A stretch of 64,000 nucleotides of DNA from Rhodoferax sp. TS-BS-61-7 (GTDB lineage Bacteria; Pseudomonadota; Gammaproteobacteria; Burkholderiales; Burkholderiaceae_C): assembly GCF_002943465.1 (NCBI RefSeq), contig NZ_PTQY01000004.1:186001-250000 (forward strand). Direction: 5' to 3'. The notes under the pieces were generated by a model that was given only the letters and a program-made list of their open reading frames with translations, searched no databases and was not told the origin of the DNA. This document shows positions 1 to 8,683 of the stretch, piece after piece; position 1 is the first letter of the stretch; every line of letters starts with the position of its first letter. The position numbers were made by a program, and so were the translations under genes.

Positions 1-1409
1 GCTCGTCCTCTATCAACGGCATGGTCTACATCCGCGGCCACGCCATGGACTACGAGGGCTGGGCGTCCTACGCCGGACTGGAGAACTGGTCGTATGCCGA
101 CTGCCTGCCCTACTTCCGCAAGGCCGAAACACGGGCCAAAGGCGGCGACGACTACCGGGGCGACAGCGGCCCCCTGCATGTGTCCACGGGCGCCTGCAAA
201 AACCCACTCTACAACGCCTTCATTGAGGCCGGCCAGCAGGCTGGTTATGCGCGCACCGAAGACATGAACGGCTACCGCCAGGAAGGCCTGGGCCCCATGG
301 ATATGACAGTGCACAAGGGCCGCCGCTGGAGCACCGCCATGGCCTACCTGCGCCCGGCCCTCACACGCCCCAACCTGCAGGTGCGCACCCGCGCGCTGGT
401 GGCCCGTGTGAGCTTTGCGCCCGACACCAGCCCGCCCCAAGCCACAGGGGTGGAGGTGGTCAATGGCCACCGCACCGACCACATCCAGGCCCGCCGCGAG
501 GTGATTTTGTGCGGCGGTGCCATCAACTCGCCGCAGTTGCTGCAGCTCTCCGGCATTGGCAACCCCGATGCCTTGCGCGGGCTAGGCATCCGTGTGGTGG
601 CCCCGCTGCGCGGCGTAGGTGAGAACCTGCAGGACCATCTGGAAACCTATGTGCAGTACGCCTGCAAAGAGCCCATCACGCTGTACAGCGCGATGAACCC
701 GATCGCCAAGGTGAAGATCGGCCTGGAGTGGATGCTCAAGGGCACGGGCCTGGGGGCGACCAACCATTTTGAATCGGGCGGTTTTATCCGCAGCGAGGCC
801 GGTGTGCAGCACCCGGACCTGCAGTACCACTTCCTGCCCATGGCGATCAGTTACGACGGCAGTGCGCCAGCCAGCTTCCACGGCTTCCAGGCGCATGTGG
901 GCCCCATGCGCCCGACCAGCCGGGGCTCCGTCAAGATCAAAAGCGTCAGCCCCAAGGAGGCGCCGCGCATTCTGTTCAATTACATGGCCACCGAGCAGGA
1001 CCGCAAGGAGATGCGGGCCGGTGTCCGCCTGACCCGTGAAATTTTCCGCCAACAGGCCTTTGACCGCTTTCGGGGTGACGCTGTGTCACCCAAGGACAAT
1101 GTGCAAACCGACGCAGAGATTGACGCCCACATCCGCGAACATGCCGAAAGCGCGCTGCACCCCTCCTGCACCTGCCGCATGGGCAGCGACGAGATGGCCG
1201 TGACCGACGGCAGCGGCCGCGTGCATGGGGTTGCCGGCCTGCGGGTGGTGGACGCGTCCATCATGCCCGACGTGGTGAGTGGCAACCTGAATGCGCCCAC
1301 CATCATGCTGGCCGAAAAAATGGCCGACACCATCCGCAACAAAACAGCCCTGCCCAGGTCCAGCGCGCCGTTTTTTATCCACCCTTCATACGAAACGCAA
1401 CAACGCTGA
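1..1409 (+). CDS. betA: choline dehydrogenase / GMC oxidoreductase, 5'-truncated by window edge
   Basis: FAD-dependent GMC-family oxidoreductase, most like choline dehydrogenase BetA, which oxidises choline towards betaine aldehyde/glycine betaine. The reading frame is open from base 3, and the missing part (FAD-binding GxGxxG) lies before the window. Visible are the GMC signature SSSINGMVYIRGHAMDY, the second signature GAINSPQLLQLSGIGNP, GVGENLQDHLE, the C-terminal catalytic His in SALHPSCTCRMG and the second active-site residue (Asn) in SGNLNAPT. About 468 residues remain of the usual ~555. The match to BetA runs to the C-terminus (ALPRS). An ABC importer follows 170 nt downstream on the same strand, so a quaternary-amine route is possible but unproven. 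A related alcohol dehydrogenase of the same family cannot be excluded. Confidence 0.88.
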   Translation, partial: SSSINGMVYIRGHAMDYEGWASYAGLENWSYADCLPYFRKAETRAKGGDDYRGDSGPLHVSTGACKNPLYNAFIEAGQQAGYARTEDMNGYRQEGLGPMDMTVHKGRRWSTAMAYLRPALTRPNLQVRTRALVARVSFAPDTSPPQATGVEVVNGHRTDHIQARREVILCGGAINSPQLLQLSGIGNPDALRGLGIRVVAPLRGVGENLQDHLETYVQYACKEPITLYSAMNPIAKVKIGLEWMLKGTGLGATNHFESGGFIRSEAGVQHPDLQYHFLPMAISYDGSAPASFHGFQAHVGPMRPTSRGSVKIKSVSPKEAPRILFNYMATEQDRKEMRAGVRLTREIFRQQAFDRFRGDAVSPKDNVQTDAEIDAHIREHAESALHPSCTCRMGSDEMAVTDGSGRVHGVAGLRVVDASIMPDVVSGNLNAPTIMLAEKMADTIRNKTALPRSSAPFFIHPSYETQQR

Positions 1410-1582
1410 AGCGAACGGAAGCGCAAGTAAAAGAAAACCGTCATTTTCTAGTTCAGTTGCGACACATGCAATTGCGCCAAAGGGCGGTTCAGGGGGAAGA
1501 TGCTAAGGCCGTCATGCATCCGTCACAGGACTGTCATTCGGGCTTTGAATACTGGTGACGCTTTCTTTTCATAGGGAACTTT

Positions 1583-2695
1583 ATGTCTACACGTTTTTCT
1601 GTTCGCCCCGCGCTGAGCGCCTTGACCACGGCCGTTCTGGCCGTTTGCGCAGCACCTTCTGCCCACGCCCAATCCGCTGAATTGATTGCGGCAGCCAAGG
1701 CCGAAGGCCAGCTGACAGTGATCGCCCTGGCGCGCAACTGGTGCGGCTACGGCCCCATCATTGATGCGTTCAAGGCCAAGTACGGCATCAAGGTCAACGA
1801 ACTGAACCCCGATGCCAGCTCCGGGGATGAAATCGAAGCCATCAAAGCCAACAAAGACAACAAAGGCCCGCAAGCCCCGGACACGATTGACGTGGGCCTG
1901 TCCTTCGGTCCGGCCGCCAAGGCCGCCGGCCTGATCCAGCCCTACAAGGTTTCCACTTGGTCCACCATTCCCGATTCCGCCAAGGACCCCGAGGGTTACT
2001 GGTATGGCGACTACTACGGCGTGTTGGCTTTTGAGGTCAACACCGACATCCTCCCCAAGCCCCCCACGGATTGGGCTGACCTGCTCAAGCCCGAATTCAA
2101 AAACGCCGTCGCTTTGGCCGGAGACCCCCGCAGCGCCAACCAAGCCATCCAGGGCGTGTATGCCGCAGGCCTGGCATCGTCTGGCGGTGACGCATCCAAG
2201 GCAGCAGCCGCCGGCCTGAAGTACTTCTCCGACATGAACAAGGCGGGCAATTTTGTGCCCGTCATTGGCAAGGCGGCCTCGTTGGCACAAGGCACCACGC
2301 CCATCGTTATTCGTTGGGACTACAACGCACTGGCGGACCGCGACACCCTCAAGGGCAACCCCAAGGTGGAGGTGATTGTTCCGAAAACCGGTGTGGTCGC
2401 CGGTGTGTATGTGCAGGCCATCAGCGCCTACGCGCCCCACCCCAACGCCGCCAAGCTGTGGATGGAGTACCTGTACTCGGATGAAGGCCAGCAAGGCCTG
2501 CTGAACGGCTACTGCCACCCGATCCGCTTTAACGACATGGTGGCGAAGAACAAGTTCACCAAGGCCTCCATGGACAAGCTGCCGCCTGCAGCGGCGTATG
2601 CCAAAGCGGTGTTTCCCACCTTGGACCAGCAAAATGCGGCCAAGGAAACCATCACCAAACAATGGGACCAAGTGGTGGGTGCCACCGTCAAGTAA
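1583..2695 (+). CDS. ABC transporter periplasmic substrate-binding protein
   Basis: Extracellular solute-binding protein (370 aa) of the polyamine/iron/aminoethylphosphonate type, expected to bind ligand in the periplasm and deliver it to the two permeases encoded downstream. A Sec signal peptide covers about residues 1-29, with an Ala-His-Ala cleavage site before QSAELI. The mature part begins with the typical LIAAAKAEGQLTVIAL segment and has a two-lobed layout with a late hinge region (GVVAGVYVQAISAYAPHPN). An AGGGA Shine-Dalgarno lies 5 nt before the ATG. It is first in a four-gene importer, and a terminator-like hairpin directly follows it. Substrate is unknown; adjacency to a BetA-like gene only hints at an amine. 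Confidence 0.87.
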   Translation: MSTRFSVRPALSALTTAVLAVCAAPSAHAQSAELIAAAKAEGQLTVIALARNWCGYGPIIDAFKAKYGIKVNELNPDASSGDEIEAIKANKDNKGPQAPDTIDVGLSFGPAAKAAGLIQPYKVSTWSTIPDSAKDPEGYWYGDYYGVLAFEVNTDILPKPPTDWADLLKPEFKNAVALAGDPRSANQAIQGVYAAGLASSGGDASKAAAAGLKYFSDMNKAGNFVPVIGKAASLAQGTTPIVIRWDYNALADRDTLKGNPKVEVIVPKTGVVAGVYVQAISAYAPHPNAAKLWMEYLYSDEGQQGLLNGYCHPIRFNDMVAKNKFTKASMDKLPPAAAYAKAVFPTLDQQNAAKETITKQWDQVVGATVK

Positions 2696-2719
2696 GCCTT
2701 TGGCTTGAACATTGCTAAC

Positions 2720-2757
2720 CGGGCAAGGCCGCACACCGCGGTCCTGCCCGTTTTTGT
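2720..2757 (+). terminator. intercistronic terminator/attenuator hairpin
   Basis: CGGGCA at 2720-2725 pairs with TGCCCG at 2745-2750. The stem extends inward through CCGC/GCGG with one mismatch and one G-T pair, and a T-rich tract (TTTTTGTTT) follows at 2751. It lies between the binding-protein gene and the first permease gene, where partial termination would keep the binding protein more abundant than the membrane parts. Confidence 0.75.
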
Positions 2758-2784
2758 TTGGTACTGCCCCTGCATGAATCACCC

Positions 2785-3672
2785 ATGACTGCTGCATCCC
2801 CCTCTCACGCACCGCCCGCGGTGGCTGCCAAACCGGCCTACCACCTGATCGGCGTGTTGCCCTTCACGGCGTTTGCGCTGATGTTCCTCATCTTGCCGAC
2901 CGCCTACCTGATGGTGGGCGCGTTCCAAGACGCCCAGGGCCACTTCACTCTGAATAACATTCGCGACCTGATGCAGGCCAACGTTCTGGATGCCTACTGG
3001 ATCAGCATCAAAATCAGCGCCATGTCGGCGATTGGTGGCGGCGTGTTGGGCTCTGTGCTGGCATGGGCTGCGGTGATGGGCAAGCTGCCTGCCTGGATAC
3101 GCCCGACGTTGATGACGTTTTCGGGCGTGGCCTCCAACTTCGCCGGTGTTCCCCTCGCGTTTGCTTTTCTGTCCACCCTGGGGCGCATGGGCCTGGTCAC
3201 GGTGCTGCTGCGCACCTACTTCGACATCAACCTGTACGCCACCGGCTTCAGCATTCTGAGCTTTGTGGGTCTGGCCCTCACCTACCTGTACTTCCAGATT
3301 CCGCTCATGGTGCTCATCGTGACCCCGGCACTGGAAGGCCTGAAGAAGGAATGGCGCGAAGCCTGCGACTGCTTGGGCGGCACGGCGTTCCACTACTGGC
3401 GCTACGTGGCCTTGCCAGTGCTTTGGCCCAGCATGGTGGGCGCCATGCTGCTGCTGTTTGCCAACGCCTTTGGTGCGGTCGCCACGGCCTACGCGCTGAC
3501 CGGTAGTTCGCTCAACATCGTGCCCATTCTTTTGTACGCGCAGATCCGCGGGGACGTGCTGCACAACCCCAACCTGGGCTACGCCATGGCGCTGGGCATG
3601 ATTCTGATCACCGGCCTGGCCAACGCCGGCTACATGGTCCTGCGCAGCAAGACCGAAAGGAGCCGCGCATGA
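2785..3672 (+). CDS. ABC transporter permease 1 (PotB-like)
   Basis: Inner-membrane permease (295 aa from the chosen ATG) of the binding-protein-dependent family. About six hydrophobic segments are visible, starting with LIGVLPFTAFALMFLILPTA. The EAA-type cytoplasmic loop that contacts the ATPase is seen in KKEWREACDCLGGTAFHYWRYV. The frame also opens at a TTG at 2758, but that would start inside the T-tract of the upstream hairpin, so the ATG is preferred. It overlaps the next permease by 4 nt (ATGA), indicating translational coupling. Partners are the binding protein upstream and the permease and ATPase downstream. Confidence 0.86.
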   Translation: MTAASPSHAPPAVAAKPAYHLIGVLPFTAFALMFLILPTAYLMVGAFQDAQGHFTLNNIRDLMQANVLDAYWISIKISAMSAIGGGVLGSVLAWAAVMGKLPAWIRPTLMTFSGVASNFAGVPLAFAFLSTLGRMGLVTVLLRTYFDINLYATGFSILSFVGLALTYLYFQIPLMVLIVTPALEGLKKEWREACDCLGGTAFHYWRYVALPVLWPSMVGAMLLLFANAFGAVATAYALTGSSLNIVPILLYAQIRGDVLHNPNLGYAMALGMILITGLANAGYMVLRSKTERSRA

Positions 3673-4457
3673 ACCGCCAGTCCCGCCTCGGTGCCTGGAT
3701 CGCCATGGCCATCGGCGCCAGTTACTTTCTGATTCCACTCATCGCCACCTTCGAGTTCAGCCTGCGCATGCGGCGCGGCGAATACAGCTTCGATGCCTAC
3801 CGCGTGGTATTTGCCGACCCGCAGTTCCAGACCACCTTTGGTTACTCCATCGTGATGGCCGTGGTCACCATTGTGGTGGGCGTGTTGCTGGTGGTGCCCA
3901 CGGCCTACTGGGTGCATTTGCGCATGCCCAAGCTGCGCCCGCTGGTGGAGTTCATCACCCTCTTGCCCCTGGTGATTCCGGCCATCGTGATCGTGTACGG
4001 CTACCTGCGCATGTACAACAGCAGCTCCTTCATTCCGCTCACCGGCAGTGAGCGGGCCACTGACTTTTTGCTGATGTGCAGTTATGTCACGCTGTCGCTG
4101 CCTTACATGTACCGCTCGGTGGACACGGGGCTGCGCACCATTGACATCCGCACCCTCACCGAGGCGGCCGAGGTGCTGGGTGCCAACACCGCCACCATCC
4201 TGTTCAAGGTGATTTTTCCCAACATCACCTCAGCCATCCTGTCCGGTGCCTTTCTCACCTTTGCGGTGGTCATCGGTGAGTTCACCATGGCCAGCCTGTT
4301 GGACCGTCCGGCTTTTGGCCCCTACCTGCAGCTCATTGGCGCCAACCGCGCCTACGAGCCGTCGGCACTGGCCGTCATTGCCTTCCTGCTGACCTGGGCC
4401 TCGATGGGCCTGATCCAGGTCTTCGGCCGCAACGCTGCGGCACGCACCCAAAAATAA
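3669..4457 (+). CDS. ABC transporter permease 2 (PotC-like)
   Basis: Second permease subunit (262 aa) of the same importer. Several transmembrane segments are visible (AIGASYFLIPLIATFEFSL, FITLLPLVIPAIVIVYGYL), and the EAA loop reads TLTEAAEVLGANTATILFKVIFP. The ATG overlaps the stop of permease 1 by 4 nt. The spacing of the EAA motif from the C-terminus is normal, and the length is usual for PotC/PhnV-like proteins. It should pair with permease 1 to form the channel. Confidence 0.87.
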   Translation: MNRQSRLGAWIAMAIGASYFLIPLIATFEFSLRMRRGEYSFDAYRVVFADPQFQTTFGYSIVMAVVTIVVGVLLVVPTAYWVHLRMPKLRPLVEFITLLPLVIPAIVIVYGYLRMYNSSSFIPLTGSERATDFLLMCSYVTLSLPYMYRSVDTGLRTIDIRTLTEAAEVLGANTATILFKVIFPNITSAILSGAFLTFAVVIGEFTMASLLDRPAFGPYLQLIGANRAYEPSALAVIAFLLTWASMGLIQVFGRNAAARTQK

Positions 4458-4476
4458 CCGTTACGAGAACTCCGAC

Positions 4477-5535
4477 ATGGCTTTTCTGGAAATCTCCCAG
4501 CTGCAAAAACACTTCGGCACCCACACCGCCGTCAAGGACTTTTCGATCTCCATCGAGAAGGGCGAGTTCATCACCTTTCTCGGCCCTTCCGGCTGCGGCA
4601 AAACCACCATCCTGCGCATGCTGGCGGGTTTCGAGTCACCGTCCCAAGGCAGCATCGTGTTTGACGGTCAGGACGTGACCCAGCTGCGCACCAGCCAGCG
4701 CAATGTGGGCATGGTGTTCCAGTCGTATGCACTGTTTCCCAACATGACGGTGGCGCAAAACATCGGCTTCGGCCTGAAGGTGGCCAAGATGCCACAAGAC
4801 CAGATTGACGCACGTGTGCATGAAATGCTGGCGCTGATCAAGCTGGAGCAACTGGCCGACCGTTACCCCTGGCAGATGTCGGGCGGACAGCAGCAGCGCG
4901 TGGCCCTGGCCCGGGCGATTGCCAACAAGCCCAAAGTGTTGCTGCTCGATGAACCGCTGTCGGCACTGGACGCGAAGATCCGCATCTCTTTGCGTGAAGA
5001 AATCCGCGCCTTGCAGCGGACCCTGAACATCACCACCGTGTTCGTCACCCATGACCAGGAGGAAGCCCTGTCCATCTCCGACCGCATCGTGGTGCTCAAC
5101 GAAGGTGGTGTGGAACAGACCGGCACGCCTTCCGAGATTTACAACTTCCCGCGCACCCGTTTTGTCGCCTCGTTTATCGGCACGCTGAACCAGGTGAACG
5201 CCACCGTGGCCGATGTGCAAGCCGGCACCCTGCGTGTGGGCGACCAGACCCTGACCAGCAGCCACCCCCTGACCGGCCTGCAAGCCGGCCAGTCCTGCAT
5301 GCTGGCCCTGCGGCCCGAGGCCGTGAGCCTGGCCGAACCCGAGACCGGCAAAAACAACCTGCAGGTGGTGGTGGACGATGTGAGTTTTCTGGGCTCTATT
5401 GTGCGCATCCGCACACGGACGGGCGACCAAGTGGTGTCGCTGGACGTCTTTAACGACCCCAACCGCCAACTGCCCCAGCGCGGCACTCCGGTCAACCTGA
5501 GCTTCGCACACGAGAACCTGCTGGTACTGCAGTAA
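4477..5535 (+). CDS. ABC transporter ATP-binding protein (PotA/FbpC-like)
   Basis: Cytoplasmic ATPase of the importer (352 aa). Walker A is GPSGCGKTT at residues 36-44, the Q-loop is in VGMVFQSYALFP, the signature is MSGGQQQRVALARA near 134, Walker B is VLLLDEPLSALD near 154, and the switch His is in FVTHDQEEAL. The C-terminal third is a TOBE-type domain as in polyamine and iron importers. It starts 19 nt after permease 2, and no other ABC genes are nearby, so the four genes form one complete import system. Confidence 0.92.
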   Translation: MAFLEISQLQKHFGTHTAVKDFSISIEKGEFITFLGPSGCGKTTILRMLAGFESPSQGSIVFDGQDVTQLRTSQRNVGMVFQSYALFPNMTVAQNIGFGLKVAKMPQDQIDARVHEMLALIKLEQLADRYPWQMSGGQQQRVALARAIANKPKVLLLDEPLSALDAKIRISLREEIRALQRTLNITTVFVTHDQEEALSISDRIVVLNEGGVEQTGTPSEIYNFPRTRFVASFIGTLNQVNATVADVQAGTLRVGDQTLTSSHPLTGLQAGQSCMLALRPEAVSLAEPETGKNNLQVVVDDVSFLGSIVRIRTRTGDQVVSLDVFNDPNRQLPQRGTPVNLSFAHENLLVLQ

Positions 5536-5550
5536 ACCCGGGCCCCGCGC

Positions 5551-5880
5551 ATGAACTGGTTGTACCTGGCGATTGCCATTGCCTGCGAGGTGGTGGCCAC
5601 CTCGGCCCTCAAGGCCACGGAAGGTTTCACACGCTGGCAAGCGTCGGCGCTGGTGGTGGCGGGTTACGGGCTGGCCTTTTTCTTTCTGTCGCTCACCCTG
5701 CGCAGCATCCCGGTGGGCATTGCCTATGCCATCTGGGCCGGAGCCGGCGTGGTGCTGGTGTCCATCGCCGGCTGGTTGCTGTACCAGCAGGTGCTCGATG
5801 GCGCTGCCATCCTCGGCATCGGTCTGATCGTGGCCGGTGTGCTGGTCATCAACCTGTTTTCCAAGGTGGTGGTGCACTGA
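5551..5880 (+). CDS. emrE: small multidrug resistance (SMR) efflux protein
   Basis: 109-aa, four-helix proton-coupled antiporter of the SMR family, closely resembling EmrE. The essential membrane Glu is at position 13 (ACEVVAT). The GFTRW segment, the helix-3 motif GIAYAIWAGAGVVL and the helix-4 end INLFSK all match the family. It starts 15 nt after the ATPase gene and may be co-transcribed with the importer. EmrE-type proteins export cationic compounds and some betaine-like quaternary amines, so the pairing with a BetA-like gene and an importer is suggestive only. A Gdx-type guanidinium exporter is less likely given the EmrE-like helix 3. Confidence 0.88.
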   Translation: MNWLYLAIAIACEVVATSALKATEGFTRWQASALVVAGYGLAFFFLSLTLRSIPVGIAYAIWAGAGVVLVSIAGWLLYQQVLDGAAILGIGLIVAGVLVINLFSKVVVH

Positions 5881-5958
5881 AACCCTGCGCCTTCAGGCGC
5901 CCCCAAAAAAGGCCACAATGCTGCACTTCGTTGTTCCACCTTTTTTGTGAAGCGCACC

Positions 5959-7005
5959 ATGTACCACGCAGCCTCTGACCGTTACGACGGACGTGTCCCC
6001 TACCGCTATTGCGGCAAAAGCGGCCTCAAACTGCCCGCGGTGTCGCTGGGCCTGTGGCACAACTTTGGCGATGCCACGCCTTTCCAGACCCAGCGCGACA
6101 TGCTGCGCACAGCCTTTGACCTGGGTATCACCCACTTCGACCTGGCCAACAACTACGGCCCGCCCTACGGCAGCGCCGAGACCAACTTTGGCGAACACCT
6201 GCGCCGCGACTTCAAACCCTACCGCGACGAGCTGATCATCTCCAGCAAGGCTGGCTACGACATGTGGCCCGGCCCCTACGGCCAGGGCGGCGGTTCGCGC
6301 AAGTACGTGCTGGCCAGCCTGGACCAGAGCCTGAAACGCATGGGCCTGGAGTACGTGGACATCTTCTACAGCCATCGCTTTGACCCCGACACCCCGCTGG
6401 AAGAAACCATGGGCGCACTGGCCACGGCCGTTCAACAGGGCAAGGCGCTGTACGCCGGCATCAGCAGCTACTCGGGCACCAAAACGCGCGAAGCTGCGGC
6501 CATCCTCAAGAGCATGGGCGTGCCCATGCTGATCCACCAACCGTCGTACAGCCTCATGAACCGCTGGATCGAAGAAGACCTGCTGGACGCACTGGATGAG
6601 ACCGGCATGGGCTGCATCGCCTTCAGCGCGCTGGCCCAGGGCCTGCTGACCAACAAGTACCTCAACGGCGTGCCGGCCGACGCCCGCATCAACCGCCCCG
6701 GCGGTGGATCGTTCAACAAGGACCACCTGAGCGAGCAAAACCTCAAACACGTGCGTGCGCTCAACGACATCGCCCAGGCACGCGGCCAGAGCCTGGCGCA
6801 AATGGCCACGGCCTGGGTGCTGCGCGACAAGCGCGTCACGTCCGCGCTGATTGGCGCAAGCAAGCCTGAGCAGATCGTTGACCTGGTGGGTGCCATGAGC
6901 AACCTGACCTTCAGCGCCGACGAGCTGGCAACGATTGATCAACACGCGGTGGACGGTGGCATCAACCTGTGGAAACGCCCTTCCACGGACCAGCGCCTGG
7001 CCTAA
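5959..7005 (+). CDS. yghZ: aldo/keto reductase (YghZ/Gpr type)
   Basis: 348-aa NADPH-dependent aldo/keto reductase, strongly like E. coli YghZ (L-glyceraldehyde 3-phosphate reductase), an aldehyde-detoxifying enzyme. Visible are the N-terminal YRYCGKSGLKLPAVSLGLWH block, the catalytic Asp/Tyr region FDLANNYGPPYGSAE, the catalytic Lys in SSKAGYDMWPGPYG, and the cofactor-binding SALIGASKPEQI near the C-terminus. A GTG at 5947 would add four residues (MKRT), but the ATG at 5959 fits homologues better. An AraC-type regulator follows 10 nt downstream and may be co-expressed. Confidence 0.9.
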   Translation: MYHAASDRYDGRVPYRYCGKSGLKLPAVSLGLWHNFGDATPFQTQRDMLRTAFDLGITHFDLANNYGPPYGSAETNFGEHLRRDFKPYRDELIISSKAGYDMWPGPYGQGGGSRKYVLASLDQSLKRMGLEYVDIFYSHRFDPDTPLEETMGALATAVQQGKALYAGISSYSGTKTREAAAILKSMGVPMLIHQPSYSLMNRWIEEDLLDALDETGMGCIAFSALAQGLLTNKYLNGVPADARINRPGGGSFNKDHLSEQNLKHVRALNDIAQARGQSLAQMATAWVLRDKRVTSALIGASKPEQIVDLVGAMSNLTFSADELATIDQHAVDGGINLWKRPSTDQRLA

Positions 7006-7015
7006 AGAACTGACG

Positions 7016-7705
7016 ATGCACGCCGCCCATGGCTCCCTGTCGCTGCGCCAGTACGGCCCATCGCCGGGTAGCCATGCGCACGACCATTTCCAGGTGTTGC
7101 TAGGCCTGGAAGGCACGCTGGAGCTGGAAGTGCAAGGCCGCGGCCAACGCGTCACCGCCGGCAGTGGCTGTGTGATTGCGCCGGGTGAGCGGCATGACTT
7201 TGAAGCCGACGGCAAGGCGCACTGCCTGGTGCTGGACACGGCCGAAGCCGGCTGGGCCCAGGCCGTGGGCGCCCCGGTGCAGCCGGCGACTGCGCTGGCC
7301 CTGGCGCGTTACCTGCAACTGGCCCTGGCCCGGCAGGACAGCCTGGCCCAGCACTACGGCCCGCTGTTGCTGCTGGACTGCTGGCGTGCGCCACAAACCC
7401 GCCCCGCCCGCAGCCAACGCCGCATCGACTGGAACAGCCTGACCACGTGGTGCCAGCAGCAGTTGCACACGCCACTCACCGTGGCCGACCTGGCGCAACA
7501 GGTGTTTCTGAGTCCCACCCAATTTGCCGTGCGCTGCCAGCACGAAACCGGCATGCGGCCCATGCAGTGGCTGCGCGACCTGCGGCTGCAACGCGCCCGC
7601 CAGCTGCGCGCCCAGGGCTTGGCCATGGCCGACATTGCCGGGCGCTGTGGCTACCAATCGGCATCGGCCCTAACCGCCGCGCTGCGCCAGCACACCCGAC
7701 ACTGA
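7016..7705 (+). CDS. AraC-family transcriptional regulator
   Basis: 229-aa regulator with an N-terminal cupin-like sensor domain (HAHDHFQVLLGLEGTLELEV, then a second beta block with GERHDFEA) and a C-terminal AraC double helix-turn-helix (TPLTVADLAQQVFLSPTQFAVRCQHETGMRPMQWL and the second helix-turn-helix around ADIAGRCGYQSASAL). The open frame extends upstream into the aldo/keto reductase, but the ATG 10 nt after that gene's stop is the sensible start. It may control the preceding reductase or the following exporter; the inducer is unknown. Confidence 0.84.
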   Translation: MHAAHGSLSLRQYGPSPGSHAHDHFQVLLGLEGTLELEVQGRGQRVTAGSGCVIAPGERHDFEADGKAHCLVLDTAEAGWAQAVGAPVQPATALALARYLQLALARQDSLAQHYGPLLLLDCWRAPQTRPARSQRRIDWNSLTTWCQQQLHTPLTVADLAQQVFLSPTQFAVRCQHETGMRPMQWLRDLRLQRARQLRAQGLAMADIAGRCGYQSASALTAALRQHTRH

Positions 7706-7778
7706 ACACCGGCAGCACCGTGGTTGGGCGACAACCCACCGTCGTTGCGCACTAGTCCCTGCGGCTAAGCTTGTCACC

Positions 7779-8615
7779 ATGCAAGCCACTTTTCTCGCCC
7801 TCGCGGCCATTGCCCTCTGGGGCTCACTCGCCCCGCTGGGCGTATCGCTCGGCCATGTGCCCCCGTTTTTGCTGACCGGCTGCGGCCTGCTGATTGGCAG
7901 CCTGATTGGGCTGGTGTTGTCACGCGGCCGGGTGCAGCAGTGGAAGGTGCCCGCCCCCACTCTGGCGCTGGGGGTGTACGGGCTATTTGGGTTTCACTTT
8001 TTGCTGTTTATTGCGCTGCGCCATGCGCCACCCGTGCAGGCCAATCTGGTGAACTACCTGTGGCCGCTGGGCATTGTGCTGATGGCGCCACTGTTTTTGC
8101 CCGGCATGCGGCTGCACGGTCTGCACATAGCGGCGGCCTTTCTGGGCTTTGCCGGCGCGGCGCTGGCCATTGTGGGCGGGCGCGACTTACAAGGTGGCTT
8201 CGCATGGGGCTACATCCCCGCCTTGGGCTCGGCCTTTATCTGGGCCAGTTACTCGCTGCTGACACGGCGCGTGCCGGCCTTCCCCAGCGCGGCGATTGGC
8301 CTGTTTGGCCTGGTGTCGGGCCTGCTCTCACTCTTGTGCCATGCGCTGCTGGAAACCCCGGTTGATTTGAGCGCCCACGACTGGGCCCTGCTGGCCGCCA
8401 TGGGCCTGGGCCCGCTGGGTGGCGCGTTTTATCTGTGGGATGCGGCGCTCAAACGCGGCGATGCGCGGCAGATTGGCGTGTTGTCTTTCCTCACCCCGTT
8501 GTTGTCCACACTGGCGCTGTTGTGGTTGCGGGGGGAATGGCCCAGTGCTTCGGTGGCGCTGGCCGCGGTGATGATTGTGGGCGCCGCGGTGCTGGGCTCA
8601 CGCGCCGGCAAGTAG
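7779..8615 (+). CDS. EamA/DMT-superfamily transporter
   Basis: 278-aa inner-membrane protein with about ten hydrophobic helices in two EamA repeats. The first holds LLTGCGLLIGSLIGLVLSRGR and the PPVQANLVNYLWPLGIVLMAPL block, and the second holds IPALGSAFIWASYSLLTRR. This layout and the NYLWP motif resemble YddG-type amino-acid/metabolite exporters. The substrate cannot be read from sequence. It is convergent with ptsI, and a dispersed repeat occupies the junction. Confidence 0.82.
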   Translation: MQATFLALAAIALWGSLAPLGVSLGHVPPFLLTGCGLLIGSLIGLVLSRGRVQQWKVPAPTLALGVYGLFGFHFLLFIALRHAPPVQANLVNYLWPLGIVLMAPLFLPGMRLHGLHIAAAFLGFAGAALAIVGGRDLQGGFAWGYIPALGSAFIWASYSLLTRRVPAFPSAAIGLFGLVSGLLSLLCHALLETPVDLSAHDWALLAAMGLGPLGGAFYLWDAALKRGDARQIGVLSFLTPLLSTLALLWLRGEWPSASVALAAVMIVGAAVLGSRAGK

Positions 8616-8618
8616 GCC

Positions 8619-8683
8619 AATTACAAGCCAAATCGACCTCTAGCACGCGGCAGTATTGCGCGAGCAGCTCCTATTTTTATAGC
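8619..8683 (-). repeat. dispersed repeat family 1, copy 1 (overlaps ptsI 3' end)
   Basis: On the minus strand it reads CTATAAAAATAGGAGCTGCT, then CGCGCAATACT and GCTAGAGGTCGATTTGGCTT. This matches copies near 28761, 32298, 40600, 46926 and 60983. The stop codon of ptsI (TAA within CTATAAAAATAG) lies inside the copy. The A/T palindrome CTATAAAAATAG is the shared hairpin-like end. Confidence 0.8.

Noticed and set aside
1547-1582. Promoter TTGAAT-17-TTCATA before the binding-protein gene
   Set aside because: Would place the transcription start at the ATG; not plausible as the main promoter.
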